DNA from: Rhodoferax sp. BLA1
GTDB taxonomy: Bacteria > Pseudomonadota > Gammaproteobacteria > Burkholderiales > Burkholderiaceae_C
Assembly: GCF_013416775.1 (NCBI RefSeq)
Contig: NZ_SZVI01000001.1
Span: forward strand, 591,192-655,191
Reading direction: 5' to 3'
Length of the DNA: 64,000 bases
Positions 54,976 to 64,000 of this stretch are shown one piece after another. How positions within the stretch are numbered: the stretch's first letter is position 1; each line of letters begins with the position of its first letter. Below the pieces are notes generated by a model. That model was not told where the DNA came from. It was given only the letters and a program-made list of their open reading frames with translations, and did no database searches. A program made the translations under genes and the position numbers.

Positions 54976-57000
54976 ATGGGTTTGGCGATGCACAAAAAAC
55001 AATCGGTCGCTCGCCACTTGGCGTTGCTGTCCTTGACCGGACTGACCCTGATTCTGACGCTGGTGGCGGTCACCATTGGTGTCATCGAGTGGCGCAGTGT
55101 GCATGGCCTGATGCGCCAGTCGGTCAGTGAAAAGCTGCAAGGCATTGTGGCCATGGCCGACGCCTCCGAACGCACCAACCGCGAGATGGCGGAGCGCAAC
55201 TTCACCCGGTTTCGCAACGAGTTTGACCCGGCACTCACCTACAACAAAGACACCAGCGAACTGCTGAGTTTTGGGGTGCCGGTGAATGGGGACTTCAGCT
55301 CGGTGGATCGCTTCAACAAAGACACAGGCGGTGTGGCCACCGTGTTTGCGCGCAAAGGAGATGACTTCGAGCGTGTCACCACCTCGCTGAAAAAGCAGGA
55401 TGGCGAGCGTGCCATGGGCACCCTGCTAGACCGCAAACACCCGGCTTACGCCTTGGCGCTGGCTGGCCAGACCTACACCGGCCCGGCGTTGCTGTTTGGC
55501 AAACCCTACATGACCCATTACGAACCGGTCAAAGACAGCGGCGGGCAGGTGATTGGCATCTTTTTCATCGGCCAGGACATTGGCCTGCAGCAGGCGGCGC
55601 TGGAGAAACAGATCCTGGAGACACGGTTTTTTGACAGCGGCGGTGCCTACCTGATTGAGGCCAACGGCCCTGCCGCCGAAGCACGTTTTGTGGTGCACCC
55701 CAGCGCCAGCGGCAAAAAGGTGAGCGAACTGTCCCCCCAGGCTGAGGCCTTTGTCACGAAACTGATGACAAGCCCAGACGGTTACCTGCCGCAGGCCCTG
55801 CCCCTGCTCAACAGCGCCAGCGACCAACGCTGGGCCACGGTGCGCAAGCTGGAGCTGGGCAAACGCTGGCTGGTGGCCGAGGTGAGTGCGTCTGAGGCCA
55901 TGGCGCAGTACTGGCGCAACATGAGCCTGATCTGGGCGCTGCTGGCTGCCACAGCGGTGCTGCTGGGTCTGGGGTTGTATCTGCTGGTCAAGCGCACAGT
56001 GAGCCAGCCGCTGCACGAACTCGCCACCGCGGTGCTGGCGGTGGCGCAAGGGGATCTGACGCGCACCTTTGAGAGCAACCGGCGCGACGAGATTGGGGAA
56101 CTGGTGACCGAGACCGAAGGCATGCGCCTGCGTTATTTACAGGCCTTGCAACAGGTGCGCCAGGCAGCGGAAAACATTGGCACCGCCAGTTCCGAGATCG
56201 CCAGTGGCAACCAGGACCTGAGCCAGCGCACCGAACAAACCGCCAGCAACCTGCAGCGCACCGCCTCCAGCATGACGCAGCTGACCGGTGCGGTGCAGCA
56301 GTCGGCCACCGCAGCACACCAGGCCAACCAGTTGGCAGCATCGGCCGCATCGGTGGCGGCACGCGGCGGGGTGGTGGTGGGTGAGGTGGTCAGCACCATG
56401 GACGAGATCAACCAGAGCTCGCGCCGGATTGCCGACATCATCAGCGTGATCGACAGCATCGCGTTCCAGACCAACATCCTGGCGCTCAACGCGGCGGTGG
56501 AAGCCGCGCGCGCCGGCGAACAGGGACGTGGGTTTGCGGTGGTGGCGACCGAGGTGCGCAGCCTGGCCGGGCGCAGCGCGGCAGCGGCACGGGAAATCAA
56601 GGCGCTGATCACGGCCTCGGTCGACAAGGTCGAATCAGGCTCGCGGCTGGTGCAAAACGCCGGTGACACCATGGGTGAAATTGTTGCCTCGGTGCAGCGG
56701 GTGAGTGACATCATTGGCGAGATCAGCGCCGCAGCGGCTGAGCAGTCACAAGGCATAAGCAGTGTCAATGTTGCAGTCGGTGAACTGGACCAGATGACAC
56801 AGCAGAATGCCGCCCTGGTTGAACAGTCGGCGGCAGCGGCCGAGAGCCTGCGCGACCAGGCACAACGGCTGGAGCAGGCGGTGTCGGTGTTTAAACTGGC
56901 GCACCTGGCAACGCTGAGCCAACCCGCTCTAGCCGCGCGGGCCGCCGCGCCCCGCTTGGACCAGCCCCATTTTCAAGCCCTGGGTCATACTCGCGGCTGA
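54976..57000 (+). CDS. Methyl-accepting chemotaxis protein with Cache sensor
   Basis: 674 residues. TM1 at about 18-40, then a periplasmic Cache-type domain of about 270 residues ([46 protein letters not shown]), of the Cache_3-Cache_2 kind. TM2 is at about 316-338, then HAMP and the signalling coiled coil with the tip [20 protein letters not shown]. Cache sensors usually bind organic acids or amino acids. AGGAGC before the ATG supports the start; the C-terminus lacks a CheR pentapeptide. Transcription is probably sigma-54 dependent. Confidence 0.94.
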   Translation: MGLAMHKKQSVARHLALLSLTGLTLILTLVAVTIGVIEWRSVHGLMRQSVSEKLQGIVAMADASERTNREMAERNFTRFRNEFDPALTYNKDTSELLSFGVPVNGDFSSVDRFNKDTGGVATVFARKGDDFERVTTSLKKQDGERAMGTLLDRKHPAYALALAGQTYTGPALLFGKPYMTHYEPVKDSGGQVIGIFFIGQDIGLQQAALEKQILETRFFDSGGAYLIEANGPAAEARFVVHPSASGKKVSELSPQAEAFVTKLMTSPDGYLPQALPLLNSASDQRWATVRKLELGKRWLVAEVSASEAMAQYWRNMSLIWALLAATAVLLGLGLYLLVKRTVSQPLHELATAVLAVAQGDLTRTFESNRRDEIGELVTETEGMRLRYLQALQQVRQAAENIGTASSEIASGNQDLSQRTEQTASNLQRTASSMTQLTGAVQQSATAAHQANQLAASAASVAARGGVVVGEVVSTMDEINQSSRRIADIISVIDSIAFQTNILALNAAVEAARAGEQGRGFAVVATEVRSLAGRSAAAAREIKALITASVDKVESGSRLVQNAGDTMGEIVASVQRVSDIIGEISAAAAEQSQGISSVNVAVGELDQMTQQNAALVEQSAAAAESLRDQAQRLEQAVSVFKLAHLATLSQPALAARAAAPRLDQPHFQALGHTRG

Positions 57001-57021
57001 TCTTTCTGAGGAACTTTGGAC

Positions 57022-58530
57022 ATGAATGCACCCGTCAGCACCAACATTTTGAACACGCCCCAAGCCTTGGACCAGGTCAGCCGCGCCTGGGACCAGGACA
57101 TTGTCAAACAGCTCAGCGACTACATCGCCATCCCCGCCAAGTCACCGATGTTTGACCCGGACTGGGAGCAGCATGGGTTCATCGACACCGTGGTGCGCAA
57201 CGCTTATGAATGGGTGCAGGCGCAAAAGGTGCCCGGCCTGCAGATCGAGATCGTGCGCCTGGCCGGGCGCACACCGGTGCTGTTTTTTGAACTGGCGGCC
57301 TCCCAAGGCGCTACTGAATCACAAGCATCTAACCCAGACGATAAAAGGGATAGCAGCCAAACCGTCATGTTTTACGGGCATCTGGACAAACAGCCCGAGT
57401 TCACTGGCTGGCGCGCCGACCTGGGCCCATGGACGCCTAAGTACCTCGAAGGCAAGCTCTATGGCCGCGGTGGTGCGGACGACGGTTATGCCATCTACGC
57501 GGCGGTGGCCGCCATCCAGGCCCTGCAAAGCCAGCAGGTGGCCCACCCGCGCATCGTGGGTCTGGTGGAGACCTGCGAGGAAAGTGGTTCGTATGACCTG
57601 CTGCCCTACATCGACGCGCTCAAGCCCCGCTTGGGCGAAGTCGGCCTGGTGATCTGCCTAGATTCGGGCGCGGGCAATTACGACCAGCTCTGGCTCACCA
57701 ACAGCCTGCGCGGCATGGCCAGCGGGGTGCTCAAGGTCGAGGTGCTGACCGAAGGTGTGCATTCGGGTGACGCCAGCGGCCTGGTGCCGTCGAGCTTTCG
57801 CATCCTGCGCCACGTGCTGGACCGGCTCGAAGACAGCGCCACCGGTCGCTTGTTGCCAGCCCAGTTCCATTGCGAGGTGCCAGCAGACCGGCTGAGCCAG
57901 GCGCAAGCCACGGCCAACATCCTGGGCGACGAAATCTACAAACGTTTCCCCTGGGCCCATGCCGACTGTGGTGGTGCCTCACAAAGCATGCTGCCCACCA
58001 CCACCGACCCGCTGCAGGCGTTGCTGAACCGCACCTGGCTGCCGACCCTGAGCGTGACCGGTGTCGAGGGGATGCCCGACCTGCAGAACGCGGGCAATGT
58101 GCTGCGCCCCTACACCGCCTTCAAACTCTCCTTGCGCCTGCCGCCGCTGGTGGACGCTGCCAGCGCGGTGGCCGACCTCAAAACCCTGCTCGAAGACAAC
58201 GCGCCCTACCAGGCCAAGGTGACCTTTGACCACGCCGCTGGCGCCACCGGCTGGAACGCCCCCAGCACCGCGCCGTGGTTTGAGCAGGCGCTTAACGCGG
58301 CCTCACAAAGTTGTTTTGGTGCACCCTGCGGCTACATCGGCCAGGGCGGCACCATACCGCTCATGAACATGTTGTCCATGGGTTTCCCGAAAGCCCAGAT
58401 GATGGTCTGTGGTGTGCTCGGCCCCAAGAGCAACGCCCACGGGCCCAACGAGTTTTTGCATGTGCCCTATGCCAAAAAACTCACGGCGGCGGTGGCGCAG
58501 GTGATTGCGGCGGCGGCCTACGCGGCCTGA
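57022..58530 (+). CDS. M20 family metallopeptidase
   Basis: 502 residues; a zinc-dependent exopeptidase or amidohydrolase. Metal and catalytic motifs: VMFYGHLDKQPE with His and the nearby Asp, GRGGADDGYAIY, ETCEESGSYDL and the final HGPNEFLHVPY. It resembles the long M20 dipeptidases. Residues about 99-113 (ESQASNPDDKRDSSQ), just before the first metal motif, look inserted and lie on a repeat copy. The ATG at 57022 is preferred to a TTG at 57016; GAGGAAC precedes it. It is 21 bases after the chemoreceptor. Confidence 0.92.
   Translation: MNAPVSTNILNTPQALDQVSRAWDQDIVKQLSDYIAIPAKSPMFDPDWEQHGFIDTVVRNAYEWVQAQKVPGLQIEIVRLAGRTPVLFFELAASQGATESQASNPDDKRDSSQTVMFYGHLDKQPEFTGWRADLGPWTPKYLEGKLYGRGGADDGYAIYAAVAAIQALQSQQVAHPRIVGLVETCEESGSYDLLPYIDALKPRLGEVGLVICLDSGAGNYDQLWLTNSLRGMASGVLKVEVLTEGVHSGDASGLVPSSFRILRHVLDRLEDSATGRLLPAQFHCEVPADRLSQAQATANILGDEIYKRFPWAHADCGGASQSMLPTTTDPLQALLNRTWLPTLSVTGVEGMPDLQNAGNVLRPYTAFKLSLRLPPLVDAASAVADLKTLLEDNAPYQAKVTFDHAAGATGWNAPSTAPWFEQALNAASQSCFGAPCGYIGQGGTIPLMNMLSMGFPKAQMMVCGVLGPKSNAHGPNEFLHVPYAKKLTAAVAQVIAAAAYAA
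57322..57361 (+). repeat. Dispersed palindromic repeat, copy inside the M20 peptidase gene
   Basis: Forward copy: AAGCATCTAACCCAGACGAT, AAAAGGGATAGCAGCCAAAC. Read in the same frame as the SDR copy, it gives SNPDDKRDSSQ against the consensus SSPYEIRASSYQ. Confidence 0.65.
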
Positions 58531-58542
58531 GGGAAGCCAAAC

Positions 58543-58567
58543 CAGCCTGGGGTACTTTTCCAGGCTG
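58543..58567 (+). terminator. Hairpin after the M20 peptidase gene
   Basis: CAGCCTGG and CCAGGCTG form a perfect 8-bp stem with a 9-base loop, 12 bases after the stop. There is no T-run, so it may be a weak or Rho-assisted 3' end. Confidence 0.45.
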
Positions 58568-58573
58568 AAGCAT

Positions 58574-58622
58574 GTTTGATGCCTCCAGCCCTTATGCCAT
58601 AAGGGATAGCAGCTATCAAACC
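58574..58622 (+). repeat. Dispersed palindromic repeat, M20/GGDEF convergent gap
   Basis: Near-consensus forward copy: GCCTCCAGCCCTTATGCCAT, AAGGGATAGCAGCTATCAAA. Located between converging genes. Confidence 0.85.
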
Positions 58623-58644
58623 AATAGGGTTTGATGGCACAGAC

Positions 58645-59826
58645 TCAGGCAACCTCGACGCGGTTGCGTCCGGCGCGTTTGGCGCGGTACAGCGCCTGAT
58701 CAGCCGCTTGCACCAGGCTGTAAAAATCCACGCCATGGTCGGCAAACGTGGCCACACCGATGGACAGCGTCGCCATGACCGGGCGGCCCGCCAGTGCCAG
58801 CGGACTCAGCTCGTAACGCTGGCGCAGCTCTTCGGCCACCGCCTTGGCCACCAAGGCATCTGCGGCCACCAGCACCAGCAAAAACTCCTCGCCACCGTAA
58901 CGGAACAACATGTCGCTGTCGCGCGTGCGCTCCAGCAGCAAACGGGCGGTTTCACGCAACACATCGTCGCCCACCTGGTGCCCATAGCTGTCGTTGATGC
59001 GCTTGAAATAGTCAATATCAATCATCAGCAGGCTCAGTGGCTGCCCATCGCGGGCGCAGCGTGCCAGCTCCCGCTCCATGACGTCGCTCAGGTGGTGCCG
59101 GTTGAACAGGCCTGTCAACGCATCACGGCGTACCTGCTCGCGCAATTGGGTCTGCAGGCTCTGGATCTCGGCCAACTGCTGTTGCAAGGCCAGTTCTTTG
59201 GCGTGTAATTCCTGGCGGGTGTCACGCAGCCGCATCGAGCGTTTCTGGCTGTGCTGCGAAACGGAAAAAAGATACAGAGACACCGCAACGATGGCCAGCG
59301 CCGTCACCCAGGGATCGGTCTGTGGCTGCAGCGTCCAACCGGTGAGCGAGCCAGCCAGCAGCCCTCCCAGAAAAAACAAGCTCAGCCCTTCCAGCCAACC
59401 GCGTGTGCCACGGTACAGCGTGAGGTCCAGCACACAGCCAATCAACATGATGAAACTGATCCAGATCGGGAAATGCAGCACCGCCGCCCAGGCACCCAGA
59501 CTCAGCGCATCCAGGTACATGTGCCTGACCTCGGCCGCCATCGGGTCGGCGGCGCGCCGGGCGCGCCAGAACAGCACTTGCGGGTACACCACAAACTGTG
59601 CCACCAGCGCCAGCCACAGCAGCGGACTGCGGTCCTGTTGGGCCATGTGCAAACCAAGCACCAGCAGCAGCATGGCATACCCCCAACTGCGGTGGCGGTG
59701 GTTGACATGGACTGCCCAGTGGGTCTTGCCCTGTGGCGCAGCGGTGGGCGTTTTTTCTGGCACGTGCAACAAGGTATTTGGGGGGAAGGGGGGGATTCTG
59801 TCAGGGGCCTGGGGCTGGCAGATCAT
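58645..59826 (-). CDS. Diguanylate cyclase with MASE2 membrane domain
   Basis: 393 residues. The N-terminal region (about 38-180) fits MASE2, with HWAVHVNHRHRSWGYAM and FVVYPQVLFWRARRAA and several helices. A coiled coil (about 200-230) leads to GGDEF with the variant GGEEF at 311-315, an active form. It should synthesise c-di-GMP. It starts 11 bases after a ferric-reductase-like gene on the same strand, suggesting redox-linked control, by inference. The start at 59826 is plausible but not certain. Confidence 0.9.
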   Translation of the reverse strand: MICQPQAPDRIPPFPPNTLLHVPEKTPTAAPQGKTHWAVHVNHRHRSWGYAMLLLVLGLHMAQQDRSPLLWLALVAQFVVYPQVLFWRARRAADPMAAEVRHMYLDALSLGAWAAVLHFPIWISFIMLIGCVLDLTLYRGTRGWLEGLSLFFLGGLLAGSLTGWTLQPQTDPWVTALAIVAVSLYLFSVSQHSQKRSMRLRDTRQELHAKELALQQQLAEIQSLQTQLREQVRRDALTGLFNRHHLSDVMERELARCARDGQPLSLLMIDIDYFKRINDSYGHQVGDDVLRETARLLLERTRDSDMLFRYGGEEFLLVLVAADALVAKAVAEELRQRYELSPLALAGRPVMATLSIGVATFADHGVDFYSLVQAADQALYRAKRAGRNRVEVA

Positions 59827-59837
59827 GACCCAGAAAC

Positions 59838-61166
59838 TCAGCGCAAGTCAAACAACTCGTCGTGGAAGCTTTTTCTGGGCAAGCCGCGCGTCGCAAAGTC
59901 GGCCTTGAGCGCCTGACCAAACCTGGCCGGCCCACAAAACCAGATGTCACCCAGGCGCCAATCGGGCACCAGCGCACAGATGCTTTGCGCGGTGAGTCTG
60001 CCGTCGTGGGCCTCCACCAACACATGCAGTGTCACCCGGGCTTCACGTGCCAGCAACTTGAGTTTGTGGATGGCCAGGTGGTAGGGTAAAGCAGTGGCGT
60101 AGAACAGGTCGATGGGTTTGGCCTGCGGTGCCAGCACCAGCTCTTCCAGCCGCGCGACAAAGGGCGTGATGCCAATGCCACCACCAACCCAGATCTGGCG
60201 CTCACAGTCGCTGTCAAAGTTGAACTGACCGTAAGGCCCTTCGATGTGGACCGGGTCACCCAGCTTGAGGCGGTCGGGCAGCAGCGTGGTGTAGTCACCC
60301 AGACCCTTGATCAGAAACACCATGTGCCCGTCCCCCGTCCAGGCTGATGAGATGGTGAAGGGGTGTGCCCCTTCCACGTTGTCAAAGCGTACAAACACAA
60401 ACTGCCCGCTCTGATGGCCCGACCAGCGCCCCTGGAGCTGCACGCCTACCTCCAGCACCCGCACGGATTTGTGCGCATGGACCTGCGTCACCACACCCAG
60501 CACCCGGCGGCTCAGGCCAACCCGCCGCAACAGAATCACCACTGCAGCCAGGCTGCCACCCAGCATCAGCAAGGCCATCACCGGGCCCATCAGTTGCCCC
60601 CAGTAACTGAACTTCATCAACACCACCGCATGGACCACGAGAAATAGGTAAGCCACGGCCAGCCAGCGGTGGGTTTTGAAAAACAGGTGGTACGGAAACC
60701 ACTTGACCAGCGCCAGCACCATCAGCAACACGGTGGCGTAAAAAGCCCACTCCCCCACACCCTCGGCCAGGCCACGCTGGCTTTGCAGGAATTTGAAAAT
60801 CGGGTTTGCAGGCTCGGGCGCGTGTTCACGCGCGTGGCGCTCCAGATAACCCAGGTTGGTCAGCCAGCCAGGGCTTTGTTTACACAGCCAGTGCAGCATG
60901 ACCCACACCAGGCCGCTGATGCTCAGCCACTTGTGCAGCCGGTACATCTTGTCCAGCCCGCCCAAAAACGGCTCCAGCACCAGTGGCCGTGCGGCCAGCA
61001 TCAGCGCCACACTCATCACGCCCATACCCATGATGCCGGTGAAGTTGATCAAGGCATTGCGCCAGCTGCCAAAACCCGACGGCATCTCCAAGCGCAGGTC
61101 AGCCAGCAACCACAACACGGCCAGCGCGGCCAGATAACCCCAGAAGCTCAGTTTGATGTGTTTCAC
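59838..61166 (-). CDS. Ferric reductase-like transmembrane flavocytochrome
   Basis: 442 residues with a GTG start. Six or so helices carry two histidine pairs (LHKWLSISGLVWVMLHWL and THRWLAVAYLFLVVHAV) able to hold two b hemes. The C-terminal half has an FAD-binding domain (SGQFVFVRF, HPFTISSAW) and an NAD(P)-binding domain (GGGIGITPF). It would pass electrons from NAD(P)H across the membrane, as in ferric reductases and NADPH oxidases; the acceptor is unknown. No ribosome site is clear. It is followed closely by a MASE2-GGDEF gene. Confidence 0.9.
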   Translation of the reverse strand: MKHIKLSFWGYLAALAVLWLLADLRLEMPSGFGSWRNALINFTGIMGMGVMSVALMLAARPLVLEPFLGGLDKMYRLHKWLSISGLVWVMLHWLCKQSPGWLTNLGYLERHAREHAPEPANPIFKFLQSQRGLAEGVGEWAFYATVLLMVLALVKWFPYHLFFKTHRWLAVAYLFLVVHAVVLMKFSYWGQLMGPVMALLMLGGSLAAVVILLRRVGLSRRVLGVVTQVHAHKSVRVLEVGVQLQGRWSGHQSGQFVFVRFDNVEGAHPFTISSAWTGDGHMVFLIKGLGDYTTLLPDRLKLGDPVHIEGPYGQFNFDSDCERQIWVGGGIGITPFVARLEELVLAPQAKPIDLFYATALPYHLAIHKLKLLAREARVTLHVLVEAHDGRLTAQSICALVPDWRLGDIWFCGPARFGQALKADFATRGLPRKSFHDELFDLR

Positions 61167-61300
61167 ACAAGGCCCAGTCGCTGAGCACAGCCCATGTGTG
61201 CTAACCGGCTGACCCTTTGACGCCAGCGCAGTCAGCTTGAACCCAAGCGCAGAATAGTTCGGTGTGTTGGCACACCCAGTCGCTCACGCGGCCTGAGTGA

Positions 61301-61804
61301 TCAGCGCGTCAGCGTCTGGATGAGCTGCTGGTGCTGCGGGAACGTTGTGCTCAGCGTGGCGCGGTCGGCCAGACAGAAGTCGGCAAAATCAAACCCGGGC
61401 GCCACGGTGCAGCCCACCAGCGAGAAAGCGCCCCCACCAGCCACCCGGGACGCAAACCAGGTGTGGGCGGGCACCACATGTTGAAAAACCTCACCCTGCG
61501 CCACATCCGGCCCCAGGCGGGTGCAGCGCAAGTCACCGGCCAGGTTGATCTCCAGCACCTCCAGCGCCTGCCCAGCGTAAAAGTGCCACATCTCGTCAGA
61601 GCGTATGCGGTGAAACGCGGAGAAGTTGCCCTGCTCCAGCAGAAAGTAGATGCCGGTGCTGACGTTCCTCTGAACCGCTGGGCCACTCTCAGCCGGGGTC
61701 ACGTCCATCAGCAGCGGGCTGCGGTAGGTTTCCCGGTAATAGCCGCCTTCTGGGTGGGGCTGCAGTTGCAGGGCCTGGATGTAAGTCTGGGCGTGGGTGC
61801 TCAT
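61301..61804 (-). CDS. Cupin family protein (DUF985)
   Basis: 167 residues. YIQALQLQPHPEGGYYRETYR opens the protein (cut here it spans residues 8-28) and is the DUF985 signature. The cupin core follows (FSAFHRIRSDEMWHFYAGQ, VVPAHTWFASRV, GCTVAPGFDFADF). Relatives have sugar-isomerase-like or unknown function. The Met at 61804 is chosen because the family starts there; the frame is open to 61903. It is 10 bases downstream of the flavin oxidoreductase gene. Confidence 0.88.
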   Translation of the reverse strand: MSTHAQTYIQALQLQPHPEGGYYRETYRSPLLMDVTPAESGPAVQRNVSTGIYFLLEQGNFSAFHRIRSDEMWHFYAGQALEVLEINLAGDLRCTRLGPDVAQGEVFQHVVPAHTWFASRVAGGGAFSLVGCTVAPGFDFADFCLADRATLSTTFPQHQQLIQTLTR

Positions 61805-61814
61805 GGGCCTGACT

Positions 61815-62837
61815 TTAGCGGCTGGTATCGACCGGGCCAAGGCCACAGGCCTTCGCGGCAATCTCCAGCGAACGCAGGCGCCGCGCTGGCTCGAACACAT
61901 CACACACCAGCATCAACTCATTGGCCTGGGTGGCCTCGGCCAGGGCCGCCAGGCCGCTGGCCACCTTGGCCGGGCCACCAATCACCGCAGCGGACAGGAA
62001 GTCGCCGATGGCGGCGCGTTCCTGCGGCTGCAGTGTCTCCATGAAGCCGGGTGTGGGTGACTGCAGCCGCTGGCGTGCGCCGGTCAAGATGCCCAGCACC
62101 CGTTGGTAGGTGCTGCTGGCCAGAAACTCGGCTTCTTCGTCACTGTCGGCCGCCATCAGGGGCACACCCACCACCACATAGGGCTGGCTCAGTGTTTTGG
62201 AAGGCTTGAACAGGCTGCGGTACAAGGCCAGAGCCTGGTGCAAAAGGCGCGGCGCAAAGTGGGCGGCAAAGGCATAAGGCAGGCCACGCTCGGCCGCCAG
62301 TTGGGCCGAAAACAGGCTCGAACCCAGCAACCAGATCGGCACGTTGGTATCGGCGCCCGGCATGGCGATGATGCCTTGCCCGGGCTGGACAGGCCCCAGC
62401 AGCCGCTGCAATTCGGCCACATCACGCGGAAAATCCTGTTCTGTCTCGGCCCTGTCACGGCGCAGGGCGCGCATGGTGAGCCGGTCGGTGCCGGGGGCAC
62501 GCCCCAGACCCAGGTCGATCCGGCCCGGGTACAGCTCGGCCAAGGTGCCAAAAGCTTCTGCCACGACCAGCGGCGCGTGGTTGGGCAACATGATGCCGCC
62601 GGAGCCGACGCGAATGTGTTGGGTACCACCCGCGATGTAGCCCACCAGCACCGCCGTGGCCGAGCTGGCAATACCGGCCATGTTGTGGTGTTCGGCCAGC
62701 CAGTAACGGGTAAAGCCCAGCGACTCGGCATGCTGCGCGGTCTGTAATGCAACGGCCAGCGCCTGCGCCACGGTGCCACCTTCGCGGATGGCGACCAGGT
62801 CGAGCATGGAGAGTTGGAGGGATCGGGGTGGGGTCAT
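61815..62837 (-). CDS. LLM class flavin-dependent oxidoreductase
   Basis: 340 residues; luciferase-like TIM barrel. Motifs: [13 protein letters not shown] at the start, [53 protein letters not shown] and [16 protein letters not shown]. These mark the MsnO8/YhbW-like group of FMN monooxygenases whose substrates are mostly unknown. It is probably co-transcribed with the DUF985 gene. The 282 bases upstream contain a repeat copy and no gene. Confidence 0.9.
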   Translation of the reverse strand: MTPPRSLQLSMLDLVAIREGGTVAQALAVALQTAQHAESLGFTRYWLAEHHNMAGIASSATAVLVGYIAGGTQHIRVGSGGIMLPNHAPLVVAEAFGTLAELYPGRIDLGLGRAPGTDRLTMRALRRDRAETEQDFPRDVAELQRLLGPVQPGQGIIAMPGADTNVPIWLLGSSLFSAQLAAERGLPYAFAAHFAPRLLHQALALYRSLFKPSKTLSQPYVVVGVPLMAADSDEEAEFLASSTYQRVLGILTGARQRLQSPTPGFMETLQPQERAAIGDFLSAAVIGGPAKVASGLAALAEATQANELMLVCDVFEPARRLRSLEIAAKACGLGPVDTSR

Positions 62838-63046
62838 GGTGTTGATGTCTCAGGGTGCTGGTCGGAAGGTGGAGAAACCCACCACATGCACATGGCGTGC
62901 ACGATCTGTTGACACGCATTGTTGCCGCAGCCTGTAAAACCCCACACGACGCAGCCTTGATCTGCCATGTCTCGCAGCCTCGGTTGGGCCCGCTGCTGCG
63001 CCCCCTGCTATCTCATCCCCGGTATAGCCATGGCGCCACATTCACA

Positions 63047-63100
63047 TACAAAAATAGCGCCTGGCCCTTATAAAACAAGGGCCAGACGCTATTAACTTTA
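63047..63100. repeat. Dispersed palindromic repeat near the uxuA 3' end
   Basis: The most symmetrical copy: AATAGCGCCTGGCCCTT, a short loop, then AAGGGCCAGACGCTATT. It lies 3' of uxuA and 5' of the flavin oxidoreductase gene. Confidence 0.85.
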
Positions 63101-63119
63101 GCGTGACGAGATGTGTCCG

Positions 63120-64000
63120 TCAGACCTTGGCAGGCGCGTATTTGCTCACCGCTTCCCACAAGCCGTTCAGGTACACCGCACCGAGTGCGCGGTCATACAA
63201 GCCATAACCGGGCTTGCCCGTCTCACCCCAGATCATGCGGCCATGGTCAGGGCGCCAGTAACCCTCAAAGCCCACATCGTGGTAGGCCTTGACGATGGCC
63301 GCCATGTCCAGCGAGCCATCACAGGAGTTGTGGGTGGACTCGTAGAAGGTGCCATCGGGCTCGACCTTGACGTTGCGCAAGTGACCAAAGTGGATACGAC
63401 CCTGGCCACCAAACTCTTTGACCAGCGAGGGGATGTTGTTGCACAGATCTGCACCCAGGGAGCCCGAGCACAGCGTCAGGCCGTTGGAGGAGGAATCCAC
63501 AATCTTGACCAGGCGTGCCAAGTCATCGCGGTTCTTGACAATGCGTGGCAGGCCAAAGATCGGGCGCGGTGGATCGTCCGGGTGCATGGCCATCTTGATG
63601 CCCACTTCTTCAGCCACCGGGATGATGGCCTTGAGGAAGTACTCCAGGTTGGCCCACAAGGCTTCTTCGTCGACGGCCTTGTAGTCAGCCAGCAGGGCCT
63701 TGAGTTGTTCAGGTTTGTAGCTGGCATCCCAGCCCGGCAGGGAGATGCCCTTCTCCGGGTCAATCTTGGCCACCGCGTCGGCATCAAAGGCCAAGGTGAA
63801 GGAGCCGTCAGGCAGCTGTTTGGCCATTTCGGTGCGGGTCCAGTCAAACACTGGCATGAAGTTGTAGCAGATCACCTTCACACCCACCGCTGCGCAGTTG
63901 CGGATGTTTTGCTGGAAGTTGGCAATCAGGCGGTCACGGCTGGGTTTGCCCAGTTTGATGTCTTCGTGGGTGGGCACACTCTCAACCACTTCAAACTTGA
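63120..64000 (-). CDS. uxuA: Mannonate dehydratase, C-terminal part (partial)
   Basis: About 293 visible residues of a protein cut at the window's right edge. The enzyme dehydrates D-mannonate to 2-keto-3-deoxygluconate in hexuronate breakdown. Visible motifs: [68 protein letters not shown] and [13 protein letters not shown]. The family is close to 390 residues, so roughly the first quarter is missing here. Confidence 0.95.
   Translation of the reverse strand, partial: KFEVVESVPTHEDIKLGKPSRDRLIANFQQNIRNCAAVGVKVICYNFMPVFDWTRTEMAKQLPDGSFTLAFDADAVAKIDPEKGISLPGWDASYKPEQLKALLADYKAVDEEALWANLEYFLKAIIPVAEEVGIKMAMHPDDPPRPIFGLPRIVKNRDDLARLVKIVDSSSNGLTLCSGSLGADLCNNIPSLVKEFGGQGRIHFGHLRNVKVEPDGTFYESTHNSCDGSLDMAAIVKAYHDVGFEGYWRPDHGRMIWGETGKPGYGLYDRALGAVYLNGLWEAVSKYAPAKV

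Noticed and set aside
1..64000. tRNA or rRNA genes, CRISPR arrays, insertion sequences, integrases or prophage
   Set aside because: Looked for on both strands by eye; no cloverleaf with conserved T-loop, no regularly spaced direct repeats with spacers, and no transposase or integrase motif was seen. A tRNAscan or covariance search would be decisive.

Overview
The window is a stretch of ordinary-looking chromosome from a betaproteobacterium, most likely Burkholderiales, family Comamonadaceae and close to Rhodoferax. This is inferred from protein character and gene order (dapB-exbB-exbD-leuS-lptE, metX-metW, kdsD-kdsC-lptC), from high G+C coding sequence (40 of 60 bases at 57721-57780 by hand count), and from a dispersed stem-loop repeat of a kind I associate with that family. 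No rRNA, tRNA, CRISPR array, integrase or transposase was recognised. Genes are tightly packed; several neighbours overlap by ATGA or TGATG.

Layout. 1-9153: the end of dapB, the ExbB/ExbD proton channel, leuS and lptE, then a block of ornithine cyclodeaminase, an Lrp-type regulator and a chemoreceptor that separates lptE from holA. 9234-16314: cheV, then a leftward run yhdP-nitrilase-mltA. 16326-23837: glnE, a cytochrome c'-like lipoprotein, rfaE2, a degenerate HD-GYP protein, mnmE and an unknown protein. 23853-29470: apt, a CPA2 antiporter, kdsD-kdsC-lptC and a short-chain dehydrogenase. 29547-37251: a glycine-rich RNA-binding protein, a patatin, a tiny lipoprotein coupled to a diguanylate cyclase, an HtrA protease, a yybP-ykoY (manganese) riboswitch with a GDT1/TMEM165-type exporter, and hydroxypyruvate isomerase. 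37268-46641: a binding protein coupled to a GGDEF-EAL enzyme, metX-metW with an unusual leader, an Old Yellow Enzyme, a chromate transporter and TerC. 46754-52480: acetyltransferases, hemerythrin, a mutarotase, a hydrolase, a LysR regulator and an EamA exporter. 52613-54696: a lower-G+C two-gene ATPase plus TOPRIM-like cassette. 54976-64000: a chemoreceptor with a sigma-54 promoter, an M20 peptidase, a MASE2-GGDEF protein next to a ferric-reductase-like protein, a DUF985 cupin, a luciferase-like oxidoreductase and the end of uxuA.

Themes. Envelope building (lptE, lptC, kdsD, kdsC, rfaE2, yhdP, mltA, htrA) and signalling (two chemoreceptors, CheV, four GGDEF/EAL/HD-GYP-type proteins) dominate. 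The two most unusual things are: (i) a roughly 50-bp palindromic repeat with nine intergenic copies and five copies that appear to sit in frame inside genes (leuS, mnmE, an SDR gene, chrA, an M20 peptidase gene), much like Rickettsia palindromic elements; and (ii) the compositionally foreign ATPase/TOPRIM-like pair, a candidate defence system. The metX leader, with two interlocking 8-bp stems downstream of a (CAGGC)7 tract, is the third.
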